Shown here piece by piece: positions 49,318 through 58,394 of a stretch of DNA of 64,000 nucleotides; position 1 is the stretch's first letter; each line of letters begins with the position of its first letter. The notes beneath the pieces were generated by a model. That model did not search any database, was not told the origin of the DNA, and saw only the letters and a list, made by a program, of their open reading frames with translations. A program made the translations under genes and the position numbers. Source of the DNA: Teretinema sp942493045 (GTDB lineage Bacteria; Spirochaetota; Spirochaetia; Treponematales; Treponemataceae); NCBI GenBank assembly GCA_942493045.1, contig OW818665.1:2232001-2296000 (forward strand). Reading direction: 5' to 3'.

Positions 49318-51099
49318 ATGGCGTTTAATCACTATATTCTGGTCTGCGGCGGAACCGGCTGTGAATCCAGCAACGCGGACGGAATTTACAATAACCTGAT
49401 TGCCGAGGCCAAGGCCGCCGGCGTAATCGACAAGGTGCAAATCGTTAAGACCGGCTGTTTCGGCTTCTGCGAAAAAGGCCCGATCGTCAAAGTTCTCCCG
49501 GAAGATTCCTTTTATGTCGAGGTAAAACCGGAAGATGCCAAGGAAATAATCGCCGAGCAGATCGTCAAAGGCCGCGAAGTTACCCGCCTGCTGTACAACA
49601 AGGCCAAGAAGAGCGCGGAGACTGTCGAAGAGATTCAGTTTTACCAAAAACAGCTGCGCATCGTTCTGCGCAACTGCGGCGTGATTAACCCGGAAAACAT
49701 CGAAGAGTATATTGCCCGCGACGGTTACCTGGCTCTCGAAAAAGCCTTATTCCAGTTAACCCCCCAGCAGATAGTCGATGAAGTGAAAGCTTCCGGCCTG
49801 CGCGGCCGCGGCGGCGCCGGTTTTCCCACCGGCATCAAATGGGAAGCCGGTCTGAAAGCCCCCGGACCGGTCAAATACGTAGTCTGCAACGCCGACGAAG
49901 GCGATCCGGGAGCCTACATGGACCGTTCGACCATTGAAGGCGATCCCCACTCGGTAATCGAGTCGATGATCATCTGCGGCAAGGCTATCGGCTCCAATCA
50001 GGGCTTCGTATATATCCGCGCCGAGTACCCCTTGGCCGTAGACCGCCTCAAAATCGCCATGAACCAGGCCCGTGAAGCCGGCCTGCTCGGAAAAAACATT
50101 CTCGGTTCCGGTTTTGACTTCGACCTGGAAATCCGCCTGGGCGCGGGAGCCTTCGTCTGCGGTGAAGAAACCGCACTGATGCGGTCCATCGAAGGTAAGC
50201 GCGGTATGCCCACACCCAAGCCCCCCTTCCCGGCTCAGTCCGGCCTGTGGGGCAAGCCGACCATCATCAACAATGTCGAAACCTGGGCGAACATTCCGGT
50301 TATCCTGAATAAAGGCGCTGCCTGGTTTAACAAGATCGGTACCGAAGACTCCAAGGGAACCAAGGTTTTCGCCCTGACCGGAAAGGTTAATAACTCCGGT
50401 CTGGTTGAAGTGCCCATGGGTACCACCTTGCGCGAGATCATTTTTGAAATCGGCGGCGGCATCAAGAACGGCAAGAAGTTCAAGGGTGTGCAAACCGGCG
50501 GTCCTTCCGGCGGTATCATCACCGAGGAAAGCCTGGATACTCCGATCGACTTCAAAGGTCTGCAGATGCTCGGCTCCATGATGGGCTCCGGCGGTATGAT
50601 CGTTATGGACGAAGATGACTGCGTCGTCGACGTATCCAAGTTCTACATGGAGTTCTGCGTCGAGGAATCCTGCGGTAAGTGCTCACCCTGCCGTATCGGT
50701 ACCCGCCAGATCCACGCCCTGCTCGAAAAAGTTTCCCGCGGTAACGGTACCCGCGAAGATCTGGAAAATATGAAGGAAATCGGTTTTGCCATGCAAAAAG
50801 CTTCGCTGTGCGCCCTCGGCCAGTCTGCCCCGAACCCGACCCTTTCGACTATCAGAAAATTTGAAGCTGAATATCTTGCGCATATCGACGACCACAAATG
50901 CCCGGCCGGAAAGTGCAAGCACCTGATGCAGTTCGTGATCAACGAAAAATGCATCGGCTGCGGCGCCTGCGCCCGCAAGTGCCCGGTCAATTGTATCTCC
51001 GGCGAAAAGAAGGCCATGCATCTTATCGACCAGAGCAAGTGTATAAAGTGCGGTGAATGCTTTAACACCTGTAAATTTGGCGCGATCAGCAAGAAGTAA
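49318..51099 (+). CDS. hydB: NuoF-like HydB subunit, FMN and Fe-S flavoprotein (593 aa)
   Basis: Domains in order: thioredoxin-like [2Fe-2S] (1-100; VCGGTGCESS, TGCFGFCEKGP), NuoF core with FMN/NADH binding (about 130-420; SGLRGRGGAGFPTGIKWE, NADEGDPGAYMDR, GAGAFVCGEETALM), the [4Fe-4S] motif EESCGKCSPCRIGTRQ, and a C-terminal 2[4Fe-4S] ferredoxin (CIGCGACARKCPVNC, CIKCGECFNTC). It is the NADH-reactive, probably bifurcating subunit. The layout matches HydB of trimeric hydrogenases. 10 bp after the ferredoxin gene. Confidence 0.95.
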   Translation: MAFNHYILVCGGTGCESSNADGIYNNLIAEAKAAGVIDKVQIVKTGCFGFCEKGPIVKVLPEDSFYVEVKPEDAKEIIAEQIVKGREVTRLLYNKAKKSAETVEEIQFYQKQLRIVLRNCGVINPENIEEYIARDGYLALEKALFQLTPQQIVDEVKASGLRGRGGAGFPTGIKWEAGLKAPGPVKYVVCNADEGDPGAYMDRSTIEGDPHSVIESMIICGKAIGSNQGFVYIRAEYPLAVDRLKIAMNQAREAGLLGKNILGSGFDFDLEIRLGAGAFVCGEETALMRSIEGKRGMPTPKPPFPAQSGLWGKPTIINNVETWANIPVILNKGAAWFNKIGTEDSKGTKVFALTGKVNNSGLVEVPMGTTLREIIFEIGGGIKNGKKFKGVQTGGPSGGIITEESLDTPIDFKGLQMLGSMMGSGGMIVMDEDDCVVDVSKFYMEFCVEESCGKCSPCRIGTRQIHALLEKVSRGNGTREDLENMKEIGFAMQKASLCALGQSAPNPTLSTIRKFEAEYLAHIDDHKCPAGKCKHLMQFVINEKCIGCGACARKCPVNCISGEKKAMHLIDQSKCIKCGECFNTCKFGAISKK

Positions 51100-51111
51100 G
51101 GAGAAACCAGA

Positions 51112-52854
51112 ATGATCAACATTAAGATAAACGGAAATGCCATTCAGGTTCCCAAGGGAACTTCGATTCTGGCTGCCGCCAAGATGGCCAACGTCAATAT
51201 CCCGCACCTGTGCTATAACTCGGACCTGCCGGCCTGGGCTTCCTGCGGTATCTGTATAGTCCGCCAGGAAGGAACGGCCCGTATGCTGCGGGCCTGCTGC
51301 ACGGCCGCATTCGAAGGCCTGAGCGTTATCACCCATGACCCGGAAATCGTCAAAGCCCGCCGCACCGTGCTGGAACTGATTCTTTCCAACCATCCCCAGG
51401 AATGCCTGACCTGCACCCGCAACAACATGTGCGAGCTGCAGAGCCTGGCCGCCGAATTCGGCCTGCGCACCATCCGCTTCGAGTCCTACCTGATGGACCG
51501 GCCGATCGACAATTCCAACGACGCCATTGTCTTTGACCGCAACAAGTGCATCAACTGCGGCCGCTGCGTGGAAGTCTGCCAGGAAATGCAAAACGTCAAC
51601 GCCATTGAATACCAGGGCCGCGGCGGAAAAACCGTCATTGCCCCGGCTGCCATGAGCAAGCTGGCCGACTCTCCCTGCGTACGCTGCGGACAATGCGCCG
51701 CGCACTGCCCCGTTGGCGCTATTTACGAAGCCCACTCCAGCCGTAAGATTTGGGATCGTCTGGCCGACAAGGACACCGTCACCGTTGCCCAGATCGCCCC
51801 GGCCGTCCGCGTCGCCCTCGGCGAGGAATTCGGCCTGGAACCCGGCGCTCTGTCTACCAAGAAAATCTATGCCGCCCTGCGCCGCATCGGTTTTGACTAT
51901 GTCTTCGACACCAACTTCTCCGCCGACCTGACCATCATGGAAGAAGGCACCGAACTGGTATCCCGCCTGACCAAGGGCACCGGCGCCATTCCGCTGTTTA
52001 CCTCCTGCTGCCCGGCCTGGGTCGACTATGCCGAGAAAAACTATCACGACCTGCTGCCGAACCTGTCCACCGCCAAGAGCCCCCAGCAAATGATGGGCTC
52101 GATGATCAAGACCTACTGGGCCGAAAAAGCCAAGCTTGATCCAGCCAAGATCTTCTCGGTTTCGATCATGCCCTGTACCGCCAAGAAATACGAGTGCAAG
52201 CGCAACGACGACATGAAGAGCTCCGGTTTCCAGGATGTTGACTCTGTGCTGACCACCCGTGAACTGGCCCGCTTTATCAAACAGGCCGGTATCGATTTCT
52301 CACTGCTGCCCGAAGAAGAAGCTGACAATCCGCTCGGCCCCTACACCGGCGCCGGCACCATTTTCGGCGCCACCGGCGGTGTTATGGAAGCGGCCTTGCG
52401 CTCCGGTTACTTCCTGATTACCGGCAAAGAGCTGGCTGACATCAACTTCGCGCCGGCCCGCGGCCTGCAGAACGTCAAAGAAGCCAAGGTCGATATCGGC
52501 GGGACCGAGGTTCGCGTCGCGATTGTGCATCAGCTGGCCTATGTAGCGCCGCTGGTCGAAGCCGTGCGCGCCTCTATCGCCAACGGCGGCGAGCCCCTCT
52601 ACCACTTCATTGAGGTAATGGCCTGCCGCGGCGGCTGTATCGCCGGCGGCGGACAGCCCTACGGCGGTACCGACGAGATCCGCGCCAAGCGCATCGCCGG
52701 CCTGTATTCCGACGACACCAAGAGCGCCATCCGCGTATCGCACAAGAACGAATATGTGCTGTCGCTGTACAAGGATTACCTCGGCGAGCCCAACTCCAAA
52801 AAAGCTCATCACCTGCTGCACACCCACTACACCGAGCGCGCGCTGTACAAGTAA
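51112..52854 (+). CDS. hydA: [FeFe] hydrogenase catalytic subunit HydA (580 aa)
   Basis: Domains: plant-type [2Fe-2S] (CYNSDLPAWASCGICIV), His-Cys [4Fe-4S] (HPQECLTCTRNNMCEL), two [4Fe-4S] (CINCGRCVEVC, CVRCGQCAAHCPVGAI), then the H-cluster domain with motif L1 FTSCCPAWV, L2 MPCTAKKYE and L3 MACRGGCIAGGGQP, all intact. This is the M3-type layout of trimeric bifurcating hydrogenases, producing H2 from NADH and reduced ferredoxin in fermentation or running in reverse. Maturases HydE, HydF and HydG are not in the window. A terminator follows directly. Confidence 0.97.
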   Translation: MINIKINGNAIQVPKGTSILAAAKMANVNIPHLCYNSDLPAWASCGICIVRQEGTARMLRACCTAAFEGLSVITHDPEIVKARRTVLELILSNHPQECLTCTRNNMCELQSLAAEFGLRTIRFESYLMDRPIDNSNDAIVFDRNKCINCGRCVEVCQEMQNVNAIEYQGRGGKTVIAPAAMSKLADSPCVRCGQCAAHCPVGAIYEAHSSRKIWDRLADKDTVTVAQIAPAVRVALGEEFGLEPGALSTKKIYAALRRIGFDYVFDTNFSADLTIMEEGTELVSRLTKGTGAIPLFTSCCPAWVDYAEKNYHDLLPNLSTAKSPQQMMGSMIKTYWAEKAKLDPAKIFSVSIMPCTAKKYECKRNDDMKSSGFQDVDSVLTTRELARFIKQAGIDFSLLPEEEADNPLGPYTGAGTIFGATGGVMEAALRSGYFLITGKELADINFAPARGLQNVKEAKVDIGGTEVRVAIVHQLAYVAPLVEAVRASIANGGEPLYHFIEVMACRGGCIAGGGQPYGGTDEIRAKRIAGLYSDDTKSAIRVSHKNEYVLSLYKDYLGEPNSKKAHHLLHTHYTERALYK

Positions 52855-52881
52855 AAAAAAAGAGTTTCGACGCCCACCCGC

Positions 52882-52917
52882 GGCCTGCCCGGTAATTACC
52901 GGGCAGGCCTTTTTTTT
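52882..52917 (+). terminator. Rho-independent terminator after hydA
   Basis: A 12-bp or longer perfect stem (GGCCTGCCCGGT with its complement) and a small loop are followed by eight T (52910-52917). Confidence 0.95.
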
Positions 52918-52964
52918 ACCTTCGACATCAAAAAGCCCGTCGAAAAACGACACAACCCGCCAAT

Positions 52965-52993
52965 TTGACAGGCCGAGTAAAGTGTGAGAAAAT
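52965..52993 (+). promoter_or_regulatory. Promoter of the first AAA/TPR/GGDEF gene
   Basis: TTGACA (52965-52970), 17-bp spacer, GAAAAT (52988-52993); ATG at 53004, 10 bases further, with no Shine-Dalgarno. The segment TTGACAGG-6 nt-AAAG-N-GTG-2 nt-AAAA is shared with the region upstream of the paralogue (59284 onward). Confidence 0.55.
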
Positions 52994-53003
52994 TAACAGT
53001 ACA

Positions 53004-56000
53004 ATGACGTCAACAGTACCGGCGATTAATGAGTTGCTTGTTACCATTCTCACGAATCGCTGGGAAGAAGTTCTTCTTGGAACACCGGCTATACTTTTCT
53101 TCTCCACCAACGAGACTACCGCCTTTCACGGTGGTGTCGCGAATTTTGCCGCTTCCGTAAAAAAAACACCACTCACTGTTTCAATCCATCTGGATGAAAA
53201 CCCCTTAACAGAACCTTACGCGCCATTTTTATCCTTTATCCGTGAGTACGTACATACACAGGCCGTTAATATCGAAGAATTATTAAACAGCGTACCGGTC
53301 TATCCTCCGCACAAACCCCTTTTCACGGCTTATTTTTCCGAAACCTGCCCGATTCGCCGGGATTTCCTGTTTCCGGGAGAAGTAAACTACGAACAGGGAC
53401 GCATTAAACGCGCGATATTGGACTTACTGTGTTACATCTCGCGCAGACAGCCTGTCATTTTCGCGGTTTCAGGCTTACGCCACGCCGGCTTGGCGACACT
53501 GAACTTCTGCCGTTATCTCCTGGAAAAAAACGACAAAGGACGTCTACTATTCATCTTTGCCTACTCAAACAATTTTATTCCCTTAAATCCTGAGCGGCAG
53601 GAACAATGGGAAGACTTCCTGCGTTTCGTTGAAGAAAACGGCCACAGCTTTGATCTGCAGAACACACCAAAGAGCCCAGAACCGGAAAATCCGGCCTTCC
53701 TGCTGCCGGTACGACACAGCACCTACGCCAGCGCGCCGGATTTGGTGACATTATCGCGTATCAATCTGGCCTTTCTGGCCTTCCGGGAAACGGTAGACTG
53801 CGCCGGAACGGCCAATTCCCGCTTAGCCTCCATGGTCGAGCCCGCCGGGGAACTTGCCCAGGCGGAATTAACCGAGATATTGGGCGACGCCTATTACTAT
53901 CTCGGCGAACAAAACCAGGCACTGATAAATTACCAGGCTTTAACGGAACGGGCTGAGCGTATCGACGACCAGCGCGCGTTAGCGGTCTCGCTGCGCAAGA
54001 CCGGACTCGCCTATCTGCGCATGAGCAATGTGGAGGCCGCGCGCCGCTATTCCCAGCTGCTGAATAATCTTTTACCGGAACAAACCGACGACAACCAAAT
54101 CAGAGACACTCTCTTTTATTCCTTTTTCATTTCAGTGCGCAACAGCATCCCCCTGCCCCGGGAACAGTATTTTCTGCTGAAAGAAATACTGCAAAGCCAA
54201 GGCCTAGAAAACATGTATGCCTATTTTTGCGCCAACGGCGTGCAATACGCGGCGCTTTTCAGCTCACATAAAGAAATCGTGCGGGTCTGCGATGAGGCCA
54301 TCCGCTACTACCGTAACAACCGCAACGAGCTGGGTCTCTCCTCCGCGTATCACAAAAAGGCGGTCATCTATTCCAACGCCGGAAAATTTAATGAAGCAAT
54401 GCGGTACATGCAGAAGACTCTGCAAATACGCGAAGGTCTCAATGACCCAATGAGCGTGGTGCGGATCAGCAATGGAATCGGATATACCAACTACCTGACC
54501 GGAAACTATCAAGGCGCCTATACCCACTTCAGTAAATCGCTCCGCGTTTTGCAAGATACCGGTGACTATGAGGAAATCAGCATTACGCTCTTTAATATCA
54601 GCAGGCTGCAGTTCACCGCCGGCCAATACAATTACTGCATCACGGTCATTGATCAGCTTTTAAAAATATTGCACATCCTGGACATGCATTTTATTCCCTA
54701 CAATACCATAGAAGACGTGTACCTGCTGCGCGGACTCTGTTTCGTAAAGACCGGAAGAACATCTAAGGCCGCGGAGATACTGGCTCTGGTCCAGGGGATA
54801 TCCGAGCACTATCCCTGGAAGACCCGGTTTTTACTGCTCTTCCTGCAAGCGCTGGTTCAAGCCGAGCAGCAATTTTACCAGGCCGCGTTTACCGACTTCG
54901 AATCCGCCCTGCAAGTACTGAGCTCCAGCGATGACACCAATACCGACACTCTGCCGCTGCTTTATTATGAGTATGCCCGGGTATTACTGTTAACCGGAAA
55001 CAGGCCCCTAGCCATTCAAAAAGCCCAACTGGGCTTGCTTACCGCCAATACCCTTCAGAGCTCCTACCACCGGGATAAGCTTAACGGTTTGATTCAAGAC
55101 TCAATCCAGGAGACCCCGTGCTATGAATTCGACACTCAGAAGATCGAACTGAACGCGTTGATTTCTTTAGCCAGAAAAGAAGCTTTGCTTGGCCGCCTCC
55201 AGAACAAGATCCGGGACATCCGTTTTTTGAACATCATCCAGACAGAATTAATGCAGTTAACTGACCGGAAAATTGTCGCCACCAAGCTTATCAACCTGGT
55301 AAGTTATCAATTCCCGCCGGAGAGCAGCTATTTTTATTTGATCCAGAACGGCGTCCTGCTGGAGTGTCTGGCCAGCAAAAAAACGGGCGACAACTTTACT
55401 GAATCAATCAAAGCGTTATTTACCGCGGCCATAAAAATACGCGAGCAAACCGACTTCAGCGCGATCGATATCCAAAGAATGTTTCCCGAAATTCAGACTT
55501 CGATCAGAGCCCTGTCGATATTTCCGATCCTTGAGAAAAACGAGCCGGTGGCCGCCCTGTTTCTGGCCAGCTGCCGTTCCGACGTGATGCTTACCACCGG
55601 AGACCGGGAAATTCTGCTGACCACGGCCGGGCAGCTTGGTATACTTTTCACGAAGGTTCACCATGACGAAAATATCCTGCGCCTTTCCAGAGAGGATCCG
55701 CTTTCCGGCCTGTTTAACCGCCAGGCCCTGCGGGATAAGCTGGCTGAGGAACAGCATCGCTTTCAGAGCGCCACCAACCGGGAACAGCCCCGGCTTTCTG
55801 CGGCGTTTATCGATCTGGATAACTTTAAATACTATAACGATACCTTCGGGCACGCTGTCGGCGACTGCGTCATAGTGGAATTCGCCAAGCTGCTGCGGGC
55901 CACTTTCCGGGAGGTGGATTTTATAGCCCGTTACGGCGGTGATGAATTTATTGTCCTGATACCTGACACTGAGTGTGATCAGGCCCGGCTGCCGGTGCAG

Positions 56001-56246
56001 CGGATTTTTGAGGCGCTCGAACGACGCAATAACTTTCTACCGGAGATCATAACCTTTCTGGGGCGGGAGGCAGTGGTACCCGAAGAGAACCGCGTGTCAT
56101 GCTCAATCGGGTTGGCCTGCGCCACTGAGGAAACGCTTAAAGACGGAAACCTTGAGCTGCTCATTCAGCAGGCCGATGAAGCCCTGCATATCGCCAAACA
56201 AGAAGGTAAGCACCGCATCCACCTATGGGATGCCGCGACTCACTGA
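53004..56246 (+). CDS. Pseudo-AAA/TPR/GAF-like/GGDEF diguanylate cyclase, paralogue 1 (1080 aa)
   Basis: Layout: an N-terminal region (about 1-220) patterned on the AAA ATPase of MalT/PknK-type proteins but without a Walker A loop (LFFSTNETTAFHGGV where GxxGxGKT would be). Then about 400 residues of TPR repeats (ILGDAYYYLGEQNQALINYQAL, YSNAGKFNEAMRYMQKTL, TNYLTGNYQGAYTHFSKSL), a signalling helix (RLQNKIRDIRFLNIIQ), a GAF-like domain (about 760-885) and a GGDEF domain (about 905-1075). The GGDEF part has DPLSGLFNRQAL, AAFIDLDNFKYYNDTFGH, an intact RxxD inhibitory site (REVD) and ARYGGDEF, so it should make c-di-GMP. Soluble. ATG 53004 rather than the in-frame TTG at 52965, which is part of the -35 box. 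Convergent, 7-bp overlap with the yoaK-like gene. Confidence 0.85.
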   Translation: MTSTVPAINELLVTILTNRWEEVLLGTPAILFFSTNETTAFHGGVANFAASVKKTPLTVSIHLDENPLTEPYAPFLSFIREYVHTQAVNIEELLNSVPVYPPHKPLFTAYFSETCPIRRDFLFPGEVNYEQGRIKRAILDLLCYISRRQPVIFAVSGLRHAGLATLNFCRYLLEKNDKGRLLFIFAYSNNFIPLNPERQEQWEDFLRFVEENGHSFDLQNTPKSPEPENPAFLLPVRHSTYASAPDLVTLSRINLAFLAFRETVDCAGTANSRLASMVEPAGELAQAELTEILGDAYYYLGEQNQALINYQALTERAERIDDQRALAVSLRKTGLAYLRMSNVEAARRYSQLLNNLLPEQTDDNQIRDTLFYSFFISVRNSIPLPREQYFLLKEILQSQGLENMYAYFCANGVQYAALFSSHKEIVRVCDEAIRYYRNNRNELGLSSAYHKKAVIYSNAGKFNEAMRYMQKTLQIREGLNDPMSVVRISNGIGYTNYLTGNYQGAYTHFSKSLRVLQDTGDYEEISITLFNISRLQFTAGQYNYCITVIDQLLKILHILDMHFIPYNTIEDVYLLRGLCFVKTGRTSKAAEILALVQGISEHYPWKTRFLLLFLQALVQAEQQFYQAAFTDFESALQVLSSSDDTNTDTLPLLYYEYARVLLLTGNRPLAIQKAQLGLLTANTLQSSYHRDKLNGLIQDSIQETPCYEFDTQKIELNALISLARKEALLGRLQNKIRDIRFLNIIQTELMQLTDRKIVATKLINLVSYQFPPESSYFYLIQNGVLLECLASKKTGDNFTESIKALFTAAIKIREQTDFSAIDIQRMFPEIQTSIRALSIFPILEKNEPVAALFLASCRSDVMLTTGDREILLTTAGQLGILFTKVHHDENILRLSREDPLSGLFNRQALRDKLAEEQHRFQSATNREQPRLSAAFIDLDNFKYYNDTFGHAVGDCVIVEFAKLLRATFREVDFIARYGGDEFIVLIPDTECDQARLPVQRIFEALERRNNFLPEIITFLGREAVVPEENRVSCSIGLACATEETLKDGNLELLIQQADEALHIAKQEGKHRIHLWDAATH

Positions 56247-56917
56247 GCGGCAGGCGAGCGGTGCTGATGAATCCAATACGCAAAATAGGTAACAGAGAGC
56301 AAACCGGTTATCGTGATTGGAAGAAACAATACCGAAGATTCAATCCGGAAGTATAAAAGACCGCAAAAAAACCCGCCTGCGAGATATCCGCCGATCAATG
56401 CCCCGAACAGTCCGGCTTTAGCCCGCTGAATCGGAATACCCGCAAACCAGTTTCCAATCAAAATCCCAAAATCGGTAAAAACGCCGGTCAAATGTGTAGT
56501 GCGCACCACGGCGCCGGAATAGGTGGTGGCCATGGCATTTTGCAGTCCACAGGCCAGAGACAGCCAATATTGTCCGGAACGGGGATGCGTTGAAAAAAAC
56601 GATTGGACAATAATCAATATAACAGTCTCGATCATCAGTACCACTCCGTAGCGCCGGCCCAGTTTAAGATGCGAGTCCCTGATTATCAGGCCGCTGATAA
56701 TCGCGCCGGTAATAAAAGAGACAATCAGCATCAAGAGGTGCAGAATTGTTGAAGGACTCCCCTGAGCCAGAGCTATAGCGAAATTGGTGGTGGTTCCGGA
56801 TAGATGCGCCACCGGCTCGTGCAGCATCCCGAGCAGCATAAAGGCATTGACGCAACCGGCGGCGCAAGTAAGCAAAAAGGCGCCCAGCCCTATCCAGGCC
56901 GGTAATTTTGATATCAT
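56240..56917 (-). CDS. YoaK/DUF1275-family membrane protein (225 aa)
   Basis: Six hydrophobic helices and the family pattern: FLLTCAAGCVNAFMLLG, VAHLSGTTTNFAIALAQG, SLACGLQNAMATTYSGAVVRTTHLTGVFTDFGILIG. Function of the family is unknown. AGGA lies about 8 bases before the ATG. It is the last gene of the minus-strand patatin operon, 44 bp after the ArsC-like gene. Confidence 0.88.
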   Translation of the reverse strand: MISKLPAWIGLGAFLLTCAAGCVNAFMLLGMLHEPVAHLSGTTTNFAIALAQGSPSTILHLLMLIVSFITGAIISGLIIRDSHLKLGRRYGVVLMIETVILIIVQSFFSTHPRSGQYWLSLACGLQNAMATTYSGAVVRTTHLTGVFTDFGILIGNWFAGIPIQRAKAGLFGALIGGYLAGGFFCGLLYFRIESSVLFLPITITGLLSVTYFAYWIHQHRSPAAQ

Positions 56918-56961
56918 GATATAATCCTTATAAACCGCATTTTTTCTTTTCCTTGGGTTTC

Positions 56962-57297
56962 TCAGTAATGTCCCAACGGCAGGTCTTCCAATACCGGACG
57001 GATATACACCGCCCGATCCAGCCGGATGACGGGAGTGAGCAGCATTCTAGAATTGTTACACAATTCTTCAACCGCGTCATACTCCATGAAGGCCAAACCG
57101 CGTTTGATAAATGAAGGACTTCCGGTATCAATCAGGGAGAGGGCATCACGTCCGGCGGAAAGATTTTTGACTTCCCCGGGCGAGAGCGGCGTTTCACTGA
57201 TATCCCTGAACTGCACCGCAATCTTGCGCTCCCGAAAAAACCGCTCGGCCTTACGGGTTTCAGCGCATTTCTTGGTTCCATAAAGAATGATATTCAT
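56962..57297 (-). CDS. ArsC/Spx-family thioredoxin-fold protein (111 aa)
   Basis: N-terminal LYGTKKCAETRKAERFFRER has the single catalytic-type cysteine of ArsC/YffB/Spx proteins, followed by FRDISETPLSPGEVKNL and a C-terminal LLTPVIRLDRAVYIRP corresponding to the usual M-x-RPI region. There is one cysteine only, so arsenate reduction by the three-cysteine mechanism is unlikely; it may be YffB-like. It overlaps the Rsm22-like gene by 4 bp. Confidence 0.82.
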   Translation of the reverse strand: MNIILYGTKKCAETRKAERFFRERKIAVQFRDISETPLSPGEVKNLSAGRDALSLIDTGSPSFIKRGLAFMEYDAVEELCNNSRMLLTPVIRLDRAVYIRPVLEDLPLGHY

Positions 57298-58394
57298 GTG
57301 GGTACCTCAATTCTGGTTTCAGGCCCGACACCCCAGCCATTTTCCCGAATTTCGGGGTTACGCACCCGGATATAGTCTCCGCGCTTCAAGCCGGCAAAGC
57401 CGCTGCTCAGCGCGAGCTTTCCTTCCACGGCAGCGGACAGGGGGAAACGCCCGCGGCTATTACATAGCAGGCGCCGGATCCGGCCGGCCTTGTTCAGCAT
57501 CGGGTCGGAAACCACCCGGGAAAGCTCGTCCTCGCTGGTAACGTTTAATGATGACTTTTCGCTCTCGCGAAAACCGTCAGGCCGCGGCGGCTCCAAAATA
57601 AACCAGGTCATTTTAAGGGATTCTTTATCCAGATCCAGGGAAGCGGCCAGCGCCGCTGTTTCCGGCGGCGGCTGCCAGGAAATTTCCTCATGACAGGTAT
57701 GAGACGGTCCGGCTTCCAGGGCGGGACAAGGCAGGGTCTCCCGCCCGGGACAGGGGGCCAGCACCTTCCAACCGTCGGCAACCAGCAGGTTACGCACGGC
57801 CAGCAAATCCCGGCTGGTGTTCAGCAGGGCCGGTTCAATTATAAGCAGCAAACCGCCGGGGGTAAGCGCCTGGGCGTAGCGGGCCAATAAGGTTGACCGG
57901 CGTGTCAGGCGATCTTCGGCGGAGGCCCACAGCTCGTTCAGTGAATGACCAAAGGTAACCAGATTGAACTGCCCCCACAGCGGGATGCGCTGCGTCTCGG
58001 GCTTGGCGATGTCCATTACCACCGTTTGGATATTACAGCCCCCGTCCGCCTCCCGCGGCGTCCGGGACACTATCTCTCGGGTTGCCAAATCCAGCGCCGC
58101 GCGGCTTTGATCGAGCAAGACAAGTTGCCTGGCGCCGACGCCGGCACAGGCGGCTGCGATTGGACCGGGGCCGGAACCGACATCCAGGCAGGCACCGAAT
58201 GTGCAAGCTACTCCGCGCCTGATTAACGCGCTCAGTGCAAAACGGGCCTGGGCCCGGGAAACCGGCCAGTAGTAATCTAAATACCCGCGCAGCATCCCGG
58301 GGTCATCCATGTACGACGCTCCGATTAACTGCCGCTCTCCGGTCAGTCCGCGCTGCAAAGCCCGAAAACTATCCCCAACTTTTTCCCGCTTCAT
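57294..58394 (-). CDS. Rsm22-like SAM-dependent methyltransferase, paralogue 2 (366 aa)
   Basis: Same family as the protein at 15-16.7 kb but without its N-terminal basic extension: ASYMDDPGMLRGYLDYYWPVSRAQARFAL, SAM motif CLDVGSGPGPIAAACA, LVTFGHSLNELWA, LLIIEPALLNTSRDLLAVRNLL. The cysteine motif is partly altered (PCPGRETLPCPAL...HTCHEE), retaining the spaced cysteines but losing the WCHF form. The C-terminal 60 residues resemble an OB-like tail (GDYIRVRNPEIRENGWGV). ATGA overlaps couple it to the patatin gene before and the ArsC-like gene after it. Two Rsm22-like genes in one genome segment is unusual. Confidence 0.78.
   Translation of the reverse strand: MKREKVGDSFRALQRGLTGERQLIGASYMDDPGMLRGYLDYYWPVSRAQARFALSALIRRGVACTFGACLDVGSGPGPIAAACAGVGARQLVLLDQSRAALDLATREIVSRTPREADGGCNIQTVVMDIAKPETQRIPLWGQFNLVTFGHSLNELWASAEDRLTRRSTLLARYAQALTPGGLLLIIEPALLNTSRDLLAVRNLLVADGWKVLAPCPGRETLPCPALEAGPSHTCHEEISWQPPPETAALAASLDLDKESLKMTWFILEPPRPDGFRESEKSSLNVTSEDELSRVVSDPMLNKAGRIRRLLCNSRGRFPLSAAVEGKLALSSGFAGLKRGDYIRVRNPEIRENGWGVGPETRIEVPT

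Noticed and set aside
50683..52089. Minus-strand open frame of 468 codons opposite hydB and hydA
   Set aside because: It covers the H-cluster and ferredoxin motifs of real genes on the plus strand and has no domain of its own.
52965..53003. TTG start extending the first large cyclase by 13 residues
   Set aside because: The TTG is part of a consensus -35 hexamer; the paralogue begins at the position matching the later ATG.
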